DNA of 64,000 nt from assembly GCA_003194525.1 (NCBI GenBank), contig NBIV01000057.1, forward strand, positions 186,001 through 250,000. The letters are read 5' to 3'. Below are positions 30,935 through 41,044 of this stretch, piece after piece. A program made the translations under genes and the position numbers. Every line of letters begins with the position of its first letter. Position 1 is the first letter of the stretch. The notes under the pieces are model-generated. The model had not been told where the DNA came from. It ran no database searches and saw only the letters and a list, made by a program, of their open reading frames with translations. This DNA comes from Gracilariopsis chorda (taxonomy: Eukaryota > Rhodophyta > Florideophyceae > Gracilariales > Gracilariaceae).

Positions 30935-31327
30935 TCAAAGGCCATCCTTCTCCCTTGATTCTGATTCTTCTTCATTCAGGATGCCACCATCAGAGTCTTC
31001 GAAGAAGCATGAAGGAATCTCCTCTCCGTCATCTAAGAATCGATCAATGAGAAACGCCTCATCTTCTTCAACGGACTCCTCATCTGGAACCTGCTTCGCA
31101 TATGCAACGTTTGCGTTGAGAGTGTCACTCTCCTCATTCAATTTTGAGCCCAGCTCGGCACTCAAAGCTATGTGGGTTGCACGCTCGCATTTGGCGTCCA
31201 CTGTTTGTGTTGAGCAGTTTGGAGAAGCAGCAGGGCGGTCGGCTTCAAGAGAGCTAATGCCAAACTCGCCTCTTACGCCATTTTCCACGTTAGAGGCGTT
31301 ATACAGAATTCCATCCAAGGATTTCAC
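30935..31327 (-). pseudogene. Acidic MULE-1 ORF, function unknown
   Basis: 130 codons rich in Glu and Asp (for example DEESVEEDEAFLIDRF). It lies between the transposase core and the zinc-finger frame and may be a linker of the same ancestral protein. No domain recognised. Confidence 0.35.
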
Positions 31328-31441
31328 ATCGTTTACGCCACCTTTCTCGATGCCTTCCTCTGAGATAGGTCCTTGATGACGCCGGTTTTGTAGATTGGAA
31401 ACTGGCCTACATCCTTCCTGTGAAACAGAGGATTTTAGCTT

Positions 31442-32332
31442 CTAAAGCTCGGTTGTAGGTTCGTTCACTCCTCTTTGCGAAGTACGGCAACCAAATACAC
31501 CTCCCCTTACAGGGCATTTCGTGCTATGCAACACGAAATAGAAAAGATAAAAGTCCTCGGAACTACTGGAGTCGCCATACGCCTTATCGTCTTCGCTACC
31601 TGTTTCTGCATCGCTTTCAGAGAAAGGTCGATGTGAATGATCCAAAAGGCAGCATGATGAGCTGTTGTAGACCTCGGCTCCCTGGAAGAGAGGTATGATT
31701 CGAAATATGCATGAAAGGCGTACATATTTTCCAATTTTGCGTATGTGCTCTTCGTATTCTTGTAGACGGGAGGCTAAAGAGGAGCAAACGCCCTCAAACC
31801 TCCTTCTCACAACATTATGGGAGCATGGACGTTGTTGAGGGATGTCCGTGTGTGTCAGATCCAGTTTAATTACCCATTGTATCGCCATGGGATAGAGCTT
31901 TGCCCTAATGTTGGAGCAGGACTGCGACTTGTGCCGCATACACCGCAATTTGCCGGTGAGCAGCGCAGACGACTTGGACTTCCTCGTTTGCAACAATGAG
32001 AAGTATTTTACACCATAGAGGTAGCCAAAGGTCTTCGCGATGTATGCAACCAGTGCACGGAGGTCAAAGACCTCCTTCAAACCTTTCAGAGCTGAGACAA
32101 GCCTCTCGTTTGACATCGCACGTTCTGTCTTACATTCACCCCCGTTTTGAAGTTTCATATCAAACCCTGAACGCCTTACATTGTTTTCAAATCTCTTTTG
32201 GAATTGTGCATGAACATAAGGGCATGAACTGGTCTTCTTAGTTCGTCCTGTAGAGGTGTTCATTGATGGTAGCTCCATGTACGACTTCTCGTGTACCTGA
32301 GCATCAGAACAGGCTGCCATCTCTTCATTCAA
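31442..32332 (-). pseudogene. MULE-1 FAR1-like zinc-finger ORF
   Basis: 296 codons. The centre resembles the WRKY/GCM1-type DNA-binding zinc finger found ahead of MULE transposases: CMRHKSQSC, then a WVIK-DLTHTD stretch and CSHN, giving the C...C...H...H pattern. The C-terminus is acidic. It lies upstream of the catalytic part in the same strand and would bind the terminal repeats of the element (family knowledge). Confidence 0.5.
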
Positions 32333-33209
32333 CTCGTGAGATTGGCCAAAATACTCCGAAGCCTCCTTCTTACCTTCATCATGTTGTTCAGTTTATGCCT
32401 TCAGCTCAGAAGGTGCTGCTGTATCCTTCGCTCTTTCTTCAGCTTCTACTTCTACTTGTGCCTGTGTCAGACTGATCGTCTTTCGTGGCGAATGTCCGTC
32501 ATTTTTCATCTCTACTTCACAAACTCCTCCATTCAAAATTCTTTTCAGCTCCTCTTCTACCTTCTACACCTGGTACTGCAACTAATCTAGAATCACTTCC
32601 GGCTTTCTCATCACGCGCTTTATACACCACCTCGGAGTGCTTTGATACACATCTGTCAATCAATCTGTTGAGAATGTCCGCTACAACCGGAGCAGAATCA
32701 GAAAACTGCCCTCGTCACTTCATGCGAATCTTCAGGGGTAGACACATCCCACTGCTCTGAACAGAACTTTGTTTCAGCTCATGAACATGCTTTGTTCGCT
32801 GTCTTTTCCGTATAAAACGTGCCTCAGAGTCGCGCGTACCCAAGGGCATCGGCTGAAGATTCGTCTCTCTACAGAGATCGTTGAAAATATCCACGACTTT
32901 TCCTTCTTCTGCATCCCGTTCTCCCAGAACTGTATTAACATCCTTCACCTCTTTCTTTCCAGCTTCTTTCTTTCCAGTCTGCTTCCCAATGTTCCGTTCC
33001 ACGCTTCATTTCCTACGCTGCCGTTGTTTACCTTCTTTCCTCATGCAAAGAAATCCTATACGATGCTCCTTCCGAAACTGTACAACTATTGTTTCAGGAA
33101 CGATGTCGGTTTGGAAGAACTCCTTCGCCATCAGTATGTGTAGCATCCGGATTCTAATGGATATCCATCTAATCCTCTCATTCAAAGCCCGGCTGTATCC
33201 AGAGGCATA

Positions 33210-33530
33210 GGTTCGCTTCGGGATACAGCTGTGGTCCGCACTGAACATGGTGAAAAGGGAAACCACATAGCAACCAAAGCTGTGCGAGTCTTTTCGTCAC
33301 TTGAAACCTTTGAACTGTTGCATTTAGTTACGCTCCTACATCTCCGCACGTAGCGTTTCATTTCCTTTGAGGCAAAAGGAAAACAGGAAGGAGAACATTT
33401 TCAGAATCCTTCGATCAACAGACATTCCAAAACTGTCTCCAAACCAAACCGTCCATCGTTGAGTTTGTCGCCCCGCATGGACTACTTTCTTCCCTACCAA
33501 AACAACCCAGTGGCTGTTGGACATGTTCAA
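33210..33530 (-). pseudogene. MULE-1 Ulp1-like (C48) protease domain
   Basis: The minus strand reads SHWVVLVGKK, then WTVWFGDSFG, matching the His and Asp parts of the Ulp1/C48 triad. Further on, past at least one stop, it reads DSHSFGCYVVS where active enzymes have DCG followed by hydrophobic residues. The same layout occurs in the second MULE at 60560-61114, so the domain is an original part of this MULE family. The nucleophile cysteine position is Phe in both copies. Confidence 0.55.
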
Positions 33531-34184
33531 CGGGACTAAATCGTTGTTTATCTCTGCATCACCATTACCCTTAGAGGTAAATCAATTCTTGATCACTTCC
33601 AAATCCTCTTTCGGTATGTTTTCCTCCTTTCCCTTCTATGACATCGATAATATTGTCAGCATCACTCCAATAGAACATGCGGCAAAAGTCACACCAACAG
33701 AAGGCATGTTCAACACAGCTGTTGAGATCAAATTGCTACACATTTCTGAATCAGGTCTTAAACTATGTACCAAAGAAACTGGTGATGTTTCTTTGCTTTC
33801 TGCTATCGGGATTCTAGCTACATTCCCCTTCAAAACCACAAAAAGAACTTCGGAACTCGCAGTGCCATTGCTGCTGCGTATTTACGTACCCTTTTCAATA
33901 ATCTCCCAAAACGACGTAAAGGATTTCTAAATTTCATATTCTGGGAGAATGTCTACGTAACCAGACGCTTTTCTCCGCTGCATTGCTCAAAGAAATAGAA
34001 AAACATAATTGACAGTGATCAGGGAAGGGGATTAAGAACGAGAGAGAATCAGCAGCCTTTGAACGGGTCGTCAAAGATGTGAAAGAGGACGTCATACGTG
34101 ACGTATCTGTCATTCCCACACATTTTGACGACGCCGCGCGGTAATCTCGACTGAATCTACATCTATTTTGCGTTATCCTGATTT

Positions 34185-34403
34185 CGCAGTCCGGGAGAGC
34201 AGGGATAGAGGGAAAGTCCTTACTCTGCGGATCTACTGGTTGAAATCCGAGAAGGGGCATATTATTGGCTACAGTAAGATCTCAAGTGGTGCGGCACATG
34301 TGCAGCTGGGGGTGGCATGTGCCCGCTGACTCTCTCTTTTTATTGGTGCAAATGCGCCCTGACTCGCCTACACTCTCTACGTCATGTAGTTTACCCCTTT
34401 CCC
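34185..34403 (-). repeat. MULE-1 right terminal inverted repeat
   Basis: Reverse complement of 14493-14722. It ends CCCCTTTCCC at 34403 and is followed directly by the duplication TATCACAGC. Confidence 0.9.
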
Positions 34404-34436
34404 TATCACAGCCAACAAGCGTCTAAGAATAGATTA

Positions 34437-35400
34437 ATAACGTTCCTGCATGTACTCTGCAGTGAGATTGTGGCATATATTTAGAATAGAGTCCTTGAGA
34501 TCCTCAAAATCCTCGAACTGCTTACCATTTGCGTAAACCGGCCTAGCCATTAGTCCCAAGACATTCTCAATTATGTTAAGGTCTGGGGAATTCGCAGGCC
34601 AAAAGAGAAGCCAAACCTGATGTTTAAGTAGCTAATAATTTGTGAAATTAGAACTATGACTTGATGCACCGTCCTGTTGAAACACCCAAGTGGACATAGG
34701 TTCAAGTATTTCTGCAGTCCAAGGTAGTAGTCCAAATTCTAGCGTATCGCAATACTTCTTAGAATCTTTAGTGCCCGATAGAAATAATAAGCCACTGACA
34801 CCATTCAATGATATAGAACTCGAAACCATGACCCAGTAACCACCTCCAACACCGAAGGATAGACGTCGCGTCTCCTTTTTCAAATCATGCCAGTAATATG
34901 AAAGACCATCTGGAGCGTCTATTTTGATCTTCTTTACATCTGAGAACACAACTTTATTCCAAAACAAACTCCTTTAGATATGTTGTGTCGTGCCCATTTA
35001 GCCTTGATATCTTATGATTGTCGGTCATTTTTGGGCCCTGCATCGTTTTTGAATATTTAAGGTTTCTTCTTCTTTGAATAGCTGCTGCACCCGGCAAAAG
35101 GGTACACTGAGATTGAGGTGGCTTTTTGAATCTAATGCACTCGAGTTTCTCTTACGTGCCTCTAATAGCAAAGCGGGATGTTGCTGTGGAGACAGTTTTC
35201 AAAACATTTGGCGATGATGGGCTGATTTTGCTTTGTTTTGGAACTTTAGAAGCTTCTTACAGCCCCGACGGAGCGTTGCATGTGCCCCACAATTTGTCCT
35301 AAAGAGAGCCTTTCATGGTGGAGTGCGAATATCTGTCCTTTCTCAAATTGAGACAAGTACTTTCCTCTCGCGATACTTTGCTCCTTAGTTGGGATAGACA
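34437..35400 (-). pseudogene. Tc1/mariner transposase, decayed copy 1
   Basis: Minus-strand pieces in Tc1 order. Near 35270-35390 is an N-terminal helix-turn-helix (KYLSQFEKGQIFALHHERLS, then RSVGAVRSF). At 34632-34967 is the catalytic core (FWNKVVFSD, then DGLSYYWHDL and WVFQQDGASSHSS, with the second Asp in QQDGA). The C-terminus ends near 34437, only 25 bases from the MULE-1 target duplication. Several stops and shifts. Terminal repeats were not found; the MULE-1 insertion may have cut one end off. Confidence 0.75.
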
Positions 35401-35847
35401 AGCAAAGAAGTGTTTGATGTAACTAATACTAAGTAGTGCCGGACAAGAGTTTTGAATTGGCAGAAAGCTCCACCATTTTTGTGAGATGTTTCATATAGTA
35501 TTACGTGGGTTTAGGTGTTTTAATGATAGCAGAGCTGTAGCTCTTATCTACGACAAAAAGAGTCTACAAATTTGATTAACTAACCAAATTGCAGCGTGAA
35601 CCACATCGCTATACCGCCAAAGCATGTCGATCCCTACAATAGAAGCTTGTGTCTGGGTGTGCTTAACAGCCTTTCGCGCACTGTACAAGTAGAATGCTAA
35701 TTATCTATTCGACTGCTAAGTTCTCCTAATAGACTCAATCGCATCTCCATTTGGCTCCCTCATCCAGCGCAACTTTGTAGTGTTTTATATCGTTTACGGA
35801 AGGCTGGAACACCTCGACAGGTGGAACTGCTTGTGCCCTGAGCGGTA
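35401..35847. other. Spacer between two Tc1/mariner elements
   Basis: No gene recognised. The sequence is AT-rich with no clear repeat. The TA at 35846-35847 is the left target duplication of the next element. Confidence 0.4.
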
Positions 35848-37441
35848 CTGGCTAGTACACTGCGCGAAATTCAAATAAGTCCAGTAGACCACCGGCATAG
35901 CTTGCCAAGAGCAAGACAGCTCAAGATCGAATAAGTAGCTCATAGACGGTGGAATAGAGTAGCATTCAAAGTTATAGTACCGAAGTAACAAAGTGAGATT
36001 CAAATAACTACAACTTTAGGCTTTAAAATATGAAATTTACTAAAACTCCACGGAATTCAATAAGTCCAAAAAGCACTTCCTAGTCTAAACAACACATTTA
36101 ATAGCCTTATGGTCACCCATTTGCGTCCAGCACGCACAGTAGACGGTTATTGATAGAATGGTAAAGCCTCTTTATAAGAGCTTCTTCGATATTATTTCAA
36201 ACTGATTCAATCTTTGCACCAAGCTCTTTTACAGCTACGAAGTGCTTGAAACCCTGGTATACATCTCTAACCAAAGTACCCCAGACAATTTTGATTAAAT
36301 TTAAATCCAGACTAAGAGCAGGCCATGGTACAAAATGCATCTTCTGGCGTGTTATCCACTATTTGGTCACCCTAGAACGATGAGTAGAAGCCCTGTCATG
36401 AAACGAAGTACCATTTTCTCCTAGTTTTTCTGCAGCAAATGGTAAAAGGTTCTCATCGAATATTTTTTCATATCCATTGAATTTCTGATTATCATTTAGT
36501 TCCTCTACCTGCAAAGCACCGTAGTAAGAAACTGCTCTCCAAACAATTACGGATCTTCCTCCCATTCTCCGTTTTAAAAATCACCTCGGTTTAGTGCGTT
36601 TATCATTTTAATACATGCAATTGCCATTGGGTCTATCCAGATTAAAGTTTTTCATCTGTAAAAATAACATAGTTCCAGTCAAAAGCTTCTGATTGAAGGT
36701 ACTTCCTGGCAAATTTTGTTCGTCGAATCTTCTATGGATCCTTCATGTATGGATCCTTCATCATTTTCTTGTACTTAAAGTGAGAGACATTTTGAATTAT
36801 CTTGGACACGACTGGTTGTGCCAGGTAGTTGCATGTCATGACTTATGTCCCTGGCACTAAACTCACCAGTGAGAGCCTCATAAATTATTTGACTATCCGT
36901 TTTTGCGTAAGCATACGGTTGTTAGCTCTTGAACACTTGCGTTTGGATTTTTTGGAGTTGTTCAAAACGTTTTGAACAGCTCTCCTGGACCGACCTACAG
37001 CATCAGCAATTTCTTGCTTGCTGAGTTGTACATGTCGTAAGCGTAGAATGATGCCTTTTGTTCTGTCATTTAGTGCTTTACCACGATGCATTATTTGCAA
37101 GGTTGTTTTAAACGTTCTTTTTTCAAAAACTTTTTACCATGGCTTTGTTGTTGTGGTAGATTTTTTTTTTGCTTCAAATATAACAACAAAGGATGGCAGA
37201 ACACAATACAGAACTTTTTGGATTTATTGAATTTCGTAGATTGATTTTATATTTCACAAACAAAAGTGTGTACAGGTGTGTTCTTTAGTTTAAGTTGTGT
37301 GCTTTACCTTTTCTGTTCCGTAAATTACAACATTCTCTATATGTTACCACAAAAGTCCCCTCCTCTATCGGCTTTGCTCTTCACGAGCAAAGGCAGGCGG
37401 TTTGGTGGATTTATTTGAATTTCCATGAGTGTACCTTGCAG
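35848..37441 (-). mobile_element. Tc1/mariner element with IR/DR ends, 1.6 kb
   Basis: The inverted ends CTGGCTAGTACACT (from 35848) and CTGCAAGGTACACT (reverse strand, from 37441) are each flanked by TA. The motif GAAATTCAA(A)TAARTCCA occurs four times: 35866-35883, 36052-36068, and on the minus strand at 37219-37235 and 37406-37423. The two copies at each end are 186 and 188 bases apart. This symmetrical pair of direct repeats in each inverted end is the IR/DR layout known from Sleeping Beauty-type Tc1 elements, where they bind transposase. The gene inside is decayed. Confidence 0.8.
36359..37100 (-). pseudogene. Transposase of the IR/DR Tc1/mariner element (decayed)
   Basis: 36885-37100 encodes a paired-type helix-turn-helix start (LNDRTKGIILRLRHVQLSKQ, then GRSRRAVQNVL). 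36359-36565 encodes the core GGRSVIVWRAVSYYGALQVE, then LLPFAAEKL and a DRASTHRS stretch where active proteins have QDNAPxH. Middle parts are lost or shifted. Strand is opposite to the coordinate order. Confidence 0.75.
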
Positions 37442-37949
37442 TAGTCCCCCACCATAACGGTATCCAGTGCAAAGTGTTTAGCATTGTGATTCCAGATGAG
37501 CCACGACAACTTTGACATCCCAGGAGATATTTCGGGCTCCTGCGTCATGTCTAGCAATGGAAGCTGATGCGCCATGGACTACGGCCAGCCCCTGTCAGTA
37601 TCATAAAGTACGAATAAGTGGATCATTTTCAAAATTTTTAAAACAAGTTGTACTCAAAATGCAATGTATAACCCCAAGTTTTGCTGACACTACCTTTCAG
37701 TAGAGCATTCTTATACACTGGCCAAAACATGACTGAGATTTGCGAAAATCTGTTTTTCAAGCATACGATTTCATGCTTTTAATATCTTCAAAGGTTCTAA
37801 TGGTGCAGTAATTATGGTTCACATGCGCAGTGACCACGGCGCAGAATTTACAAAATTGTTAACGGGAGCTTTCAGTTGCCCCTTCAGCAAAACCTGCTCG
37901 TAGCCGCGCAGTCATGTGACCAGCAGCGTGGTTTGAGGCAAGGCGTTGA
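37442..37949. other. Spacer between Tc1/mariner and pogo-like elements
   Basis: Starts with the right TA duplication (37442-37443). No gene or repeat seen. Confidence 0.35.
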
Positions 37950-39430
37950 TTTTGGTCGCTCTTCTGACTCAATCAGATGTGGTGCGGTCGCTTCTCGTTC
38001 TCGGCGTGCAGCTTTCGTCGCTGTACCTCGGCGGCATCGCGCTCCTTCTCAACCTTGTTGTCTTCTGCTCGTGCAGCTCCCTCCTGTTTCTTTTCTTGGC
38101 TTCCTCCTGTTCTCGCTGGCGATCATCTGAGACCGTAAGCTAGCCATTTTTTGTCAAAAATAACCTGCTTTGTGTGTTCATTGTACCGTTGACTAACACC
38201 TCATCATCACTGCGCAAGAGATTCAAAGACGTTTTGAATGACTGTACCGAGTCTTCATAGATATGGAACGCATCTGCTTGACTTGTAGCACGATCTCAGT
38301 TCGTAATATTCGTTTCACTTATAACACCAGGGTTAATACCATTGAAACCTCAATCCCAAAAGCCGCACGCTTTTAAACCAGACTTTTATGTTTTGAAAGG
38401 TCAAAGCCTTGTTACACGCATCCGTTAGCAACCTGAAAATGGTTTATATGACGCTTTTCGTGTCATTCTTTGCAGTAATTGTGCGATTGCTCAGAAAATT
38501 TCGAAAGGCAATTTTGTAAGGCGAAAATACAGCTTATTCCAATTTTTGAGTGCAATGACTGGTATGCACTAGTGATGCGACGGCTACAATCCGGTTTTCT
38601 CGGAAGACCTGAAGGTCTTTGAAGGAGACCTGAGCTCTATAACCATCGAGTGCGAGCACTATATTTCTGTAACGCGATCGTAGGGCAGCTGCCTTCTCCA
38701 CGAACTCCTTACCACAAATAAAGAATATCTCTGTGTGAACCCCTGCCTTTCCCCGGTACACACAGTTTGCTGTTGCTAGAAGAAATGTAACTGAGGTTTC
38801 ACTGATTCCATTCCGTCTCTGTCGAAATTCTGGCTTTCCAGGACGTAGTGAAAACAGGCTCCACGTTCTGCCATCCATAGAAACCAACCGCATAATAGTA
38901 ACATGTTGAGCCTTAGACGCCCACTAGAGTCCCACAGAGTGGCTTCGTCCATTCTTTTCAAACAATGCTGTTTTTCGAGAGCGAGCGGCCATCCGCGTGG
39001 AAAACTGACTTTCATCTATACTGCATACTTACTCCGCGGACTACATTTAGTAATCTTTGCATAGCTGCCTGAAAAAGGCGTAATGTCTTTCCATATTGTA
39101 TGGAGACATTGCTATTTGGCGCAGTTTTTCTAAGTTTGGCCGACGTGTTAGCGTTATGTCTTTATGTCGCTCACGAGAGTTACAAAAAAAGGTATCACCT
39201 AGTCTGTCACCTGTTAACGGAAGCTTTTTTCTACGCTGTACTGGTAGCAATCGAATATAGTGTTGCACTACTTTGACACGATTTCGAGATAACGGTATTC
39301 TACTATGGGAGTAATGTAGAACAGAGTCCTTGATTAGTTGTTCTCCGTTTGTTGCAGAAAGAGGAGGACGACCCTATAATGTTTGAGAGGGATTTAGTAT
39401 TGTTCTTGTGGCGTAACTTTGGAGGGTATT
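37950..39430 (-). pseudogene. pogo/DDE_1-type transposase (decayed)
   Basis: Minus-strand pieces in order. An N-terminal helix-turn-helix region at about 39270-39400 (GRPPLSATNGEQLIKDSVLH). A CENP-B-like middle at 39047-39268 (RHKDITLTRRPNLEKL). A catalytic part at 38534-39015, with KRMDEATLWD as the N-x-DE-like block and LALDGYRAQVSF followed by VASLVHTSHCTQKLE, which matches the DGHxSH and PxHTSHxLQPLD blocks of DDE_1 transposases. A charged coiled-coil tail follows near 38000-38110. Several stops. No terminal repeats identified. Confidence 0.7.
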
Positions 39431-39932
39431 ATATGCCAGATTGGGAGCTCTAGCGCACTTTCGAATAGAAATGTTAGGCGGTTGGAGTTGTAGAAGGGCT
39501 TATCAATATTCATGTGGTGATCTGCGCTGCTCTGGAACCAAAACCTACTTTCGGGGCATAACGGCTATTAAAAATGGTGCTCGTCGAAATCGATTGTGCC
39601 GGAATGTCTCGAGGATGGTCGGGGAGGGGGATAAGGACAATCGCCACGAGATGTCCTATGTCAGTTGAAAACTTCGCGCCAAAGTCAAAGATGGGATCAA
39701 TTGTTTCAGCATATGAGCCCCTTTAGAGCTACATGACTTTCAAAGTCTGGATCTTACCGATGCTTTGAGAATGTGCTAGTTTTAATGCTAAAAGCGATTC
39801 AAACTGCTCTACTGATCCATGCTTAGGGCACCCTATGTTATGTTAGTTTCATACTCAGCTTTTTCTCTAGCCTTCCATCATTTACCTGCATTTATCATTA
39901 GATAAATAGGAGGTTAGGAAGGGCCTATGGCC
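39431..39932. other. Intergenic sequence
   Basis: Nothing recognised; short frames only. Confidence 0.3.
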
Positions 39933-40107
39933 CTGCAGTTGTGACCTCTGCATCATGCCTGCAGAAAAGATTGGTAGAGTTCCCCTAGCACTGTTTTCTG
40001 CAGTTGTGATGTCTGAATCTTTCCTGCAGGAAAGAGTGGTAGAGTTCCCCTAGCACTGTTTTCTGCAGTTCTGATGTCTGAATCTTTCCTGCAGGAAAGA
40101 GTGGTAG
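39933..40107. repeat. 65-bp tandem repeat, three units
   Basis: Units start at CTGCAGTT at 39933, 39998 and 40063. The last two are nearly identical; the first is diverged. Each contains CCTGCAG, and the last two contain the 14-base palindrome TTTCCTGCAGGAAA. A further inverted pair AATCAAACGT/ACGTTTGATT lies just after, at 40142-40175. Confidence 0.9.
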
Positions 40108-40329
40108 GCCGAAAGCTTGAGCGCTCGCTCACAAACCTCAAAATCAAACGTTTTGGTTCTTCAAGACGTTTGATTGTCATTGGTGCAAAGAGCGGGCACA
40201 CCGAAAACATTTACAAGAATAATGTGAAGCACGCTTTTAGGTGCTGGCGCGAATTTCACCAAGACAAACGAAATCGTGGATTTTACTAACTATTGAATAG
40301 GTGCAAAGGTCGTTGTCGCACAAATCCTT

Positions 40330-40880
40330 TAGTTTTGTACAAATAGAAGCGGCCTTCGGCCTAGAGTGGCGCTGCATGCCCCGTCATCTTTGTAGTTTTG
40401 TCGATTTAATAGCGTTCGGAGGATCTTTGAGCACCTTGCTCGCTTACGCTCGAAACAGTGCTCGTAGAATCCCGGGGCGCTGTGGGGCATAGAGTAGCTG
40501 GAGCCATAGTTCTTTATCTTTCGGTGCCTTAATAGACTGCAGTGCCGGCCAGTAAGGGTGAAGTGAGACACGATGCCTTCTGTAGCGGGCTGGCACTGCA
40601 ATCATGATGGAAGTGCTAGCCAGTAAGCGGCCGGCTTTGCTGCTGCTGCTGATGTTTTTAAGGTGTAGTGAGGCGTTGAGCCAAATGAGTTTTATGCATG
40701 CGCAAACCGGTGTTAGCAGAGCGGTTAGGTGTCGCAACGCCTCCAATCAGTCAACAACACCCCCCACATACGCATGTAAATGCTTAAAAGTGGGGTGTTG
40801 TGAAAAGAATAGGCGGCCCTCGGCCGTGGGCAGGGCTGCGCTCCGCGGTGAGAGAATTTAAAAAGGCTGGTGGAAGAAAA
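40330..40880 (-). repeat. Module R, copy 1 (3' side of Helitron 1)
   Basis: Read on the minus strand: a GC-rich start with GCCGAGGGCCGCCTATT, a hairpin CAACACCCC...GGGGTGTTG at about 40751-40797, TTGACTGATTGGAGGCGTTGCG, a run of AGC triplets, a CTGCAGTGCC block, and an end that repeats the start (GGCCGAAGGCCGCTTCTATT). The same order of blocks occurs at 46905-47345 and three times at 52745-54685. Here and at 46905-47345 it follows the 3' end of Helitron coding sequence in the same orientation. Confidence 0.75.
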
Positions 40881-41044
40881 AAGAAGGGTTGAGAAGTCAA
40901 AAGCAGAAAAGAAAGTAGTTTCATTCAATGAATAAAGAATGCAGGACATATGATTACTGTTGTGGAAGAATCCAGAAATGAATGGCATCGGGCAGTACTG
41001 GGTTTTTAATGGCCGTACGCATAGGATGAATTGTATGCGCATTC

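Larger units (their letters stand above)
14493..34403 (-). mobile_element. Mutator-like DNA transposon MULE-1, with two nested LTR insertions
   Basis: Both ends are long inverted repeats starting GGGAAAGGGSTAAACTAC. They are flanked by 9-base duplications TATCAAAGC (14484-14492) and TATCACAGC (34404-34412), which match at 8 of 9 bases. A 9-base duplication is the Mutator hallmark. The interior carries a MULE transposase with a SWIM zinc finger, a FAR1-like zinc-finger ORF and an Ulp1-like protease domain, all on the minus strand, plus a decayed plus-strand frame near the left end. The total is 19.9 kb, of which about 12.3 kb is later LTR-element insertions; the MULE itself is about 7.6 kb, close in size to the second MULE at 55.9-62.5 kb. 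Genes carry several stops and shifts, so it is no longer autonomous. Confidence 0.85.

Noticed and set aside
34413-34436. Terminal repeat of Tc1/mariner copy 1 next to MULE-1
   Set aside because: No matching inverted sequence was found near 35400-35560 or left of 14484, so the ends of that copy remain unknown.
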